Below are positions 63,671 through 64,000 of a stretch of 64,000 nt of DNA, one piece after another. Made by a program: the position numbers and the translations under genes. The notes under the pieces were generated by a model that was not told the origin of the DNA, did not search any database, and saw only the letters and a program-made list of their open reading frames with translations. The first letter of the stretch is position 1. Each line of letters opens with the position of its first letter. This DNA is from Bin34 sp963422415 (lineage in GTDB: Bacteria > Chloroflexota > Anaerolineae > Caldilineales > Caldilineaceae), in contig OY729430.1 of the NCBI GenBank assembly GCA_963422415.1, positions 1,302,001 through 1,366,000 on the forward strand, written 5' to 3'.

Positions 63671-64000
63671 AGGGTGGAAGAGACGGGGACGGTTATTGTA
63701 TTGTCCGCGCGGACGAGTTATGCACGACTACAGCGCACATCCGGCTGGGAAATTGTCTGAATTCGTCGTTGGCCTGCGACATTATGCAGACGGTCCGTCT
63801 TCCCCCAAGTGTTACCCAAACCTCTTGGCAAGGGTAGTTCTCCGCATGCTGATCGTCATAACCATGCTGGCAGCCTAGCTCTTGACAGCGGAACCTCCTA
63901 CCCTTGGGTTCCAATTCACTTCCCCTGTCTCAATGCCTGCTACTTACGATGTCCCTACCCTCCATAGTTCTTTCTCCCTTCTCCTATCTGGCTGTCTCTC
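63671..64000. other. Right edge, no gene seen
   Basis: The last 330 bases hold only short frames without recognisable products on either strand. Confidence 0.4.

Overview
The window is a GC-rich bacterial chromosome segment with no rRNA or tRNA genes that I could find. Gene content points to a Chloroflexota-like lineage (Caldilineae/Anaerolineae type): a FAD/[2Fe-2S] fusion subunit of a molybdenum hydroxylase, a MutL-like protein in an operon of membrane proteins, and secreted LysM/VCBS and LRR/SH3 proteins. Such lineages include sponge symbionts. This placement is inference from gene style only; no marker gene here fixes it.

Left part (1-14 kb): the end of a lasso-peptide-type maturation operon (an unidentified 3' end, a PqqD-like RRE protein and a McjB-like transglutaminase-fold protease) runs into xanthine phosphoribosyltransferase and a two-gene xanthine dehydrogenase-type hydroxylase. 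With the (S)-ureidoglycine aminohydrolase-like cupin at 13.3 kb, this suggests purine salvage and catabolism. A large secreted leucine-rich-repeat protein (6.5-9.6 kb) carries a recent 144-bp triplication. It is flanked on both sides by decayed copies of the 3' part of the hydroxylase large subunit. A fabF-fabH pair follows.

Middle (14-35 kb): a minus-strand oligopeptide ABC transporter operon (binding lipoprotein, two permeases, two ATPases) has an 11-bp perfect hairpin between the binding-protein gene and the permeases. Upstream lies a second minus-strand operon of small membrane proteins, a zinc-ribbon membrane protein and a MutL-like ASKHA-fold protein. Then come a LysM protein with duplicated VCBS/TPR-like modules, a 3'-truncated glycosyltransferase, an acetoacetate-decarboxylase-like enzyme and an orphan asparagine-synthetase-like (lasso-cyclase-type) enzyme. 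A possible 50-residue Cys-containing peptide is coupled to the last by a GTGA overlap.

Right part (35.8-63.6 kb) is a defence and mobility island. It holds DinJ/YafQ, an unknown 383-residue protein, an Rpn-family nuclease interrupted by one in-frame TAG, a Gabija-type OLD nuclease/UvrD helicase pair joined by TAATG, HicAB with a one-base frameshift in hicA, a remnant of a type I methylase, pdxA, a tyrosine recombinase, and a restriction-like operon. That operon comprises a HEPN-DUF499 ATPase, an SNF2 helicase with a DUF3883 end, and a DUF1156 adenine methylase. A second, C-terminally shortened DUF1156 gene faces the first tail to tail with a 4-nt overlap. The two share two near-identical ~204-bp patches separated by a divergent 63-bp segment, which looks like gene conversion. 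A second Rpn-type gene closes the island. Several intergenic stretches hold only gene debris.
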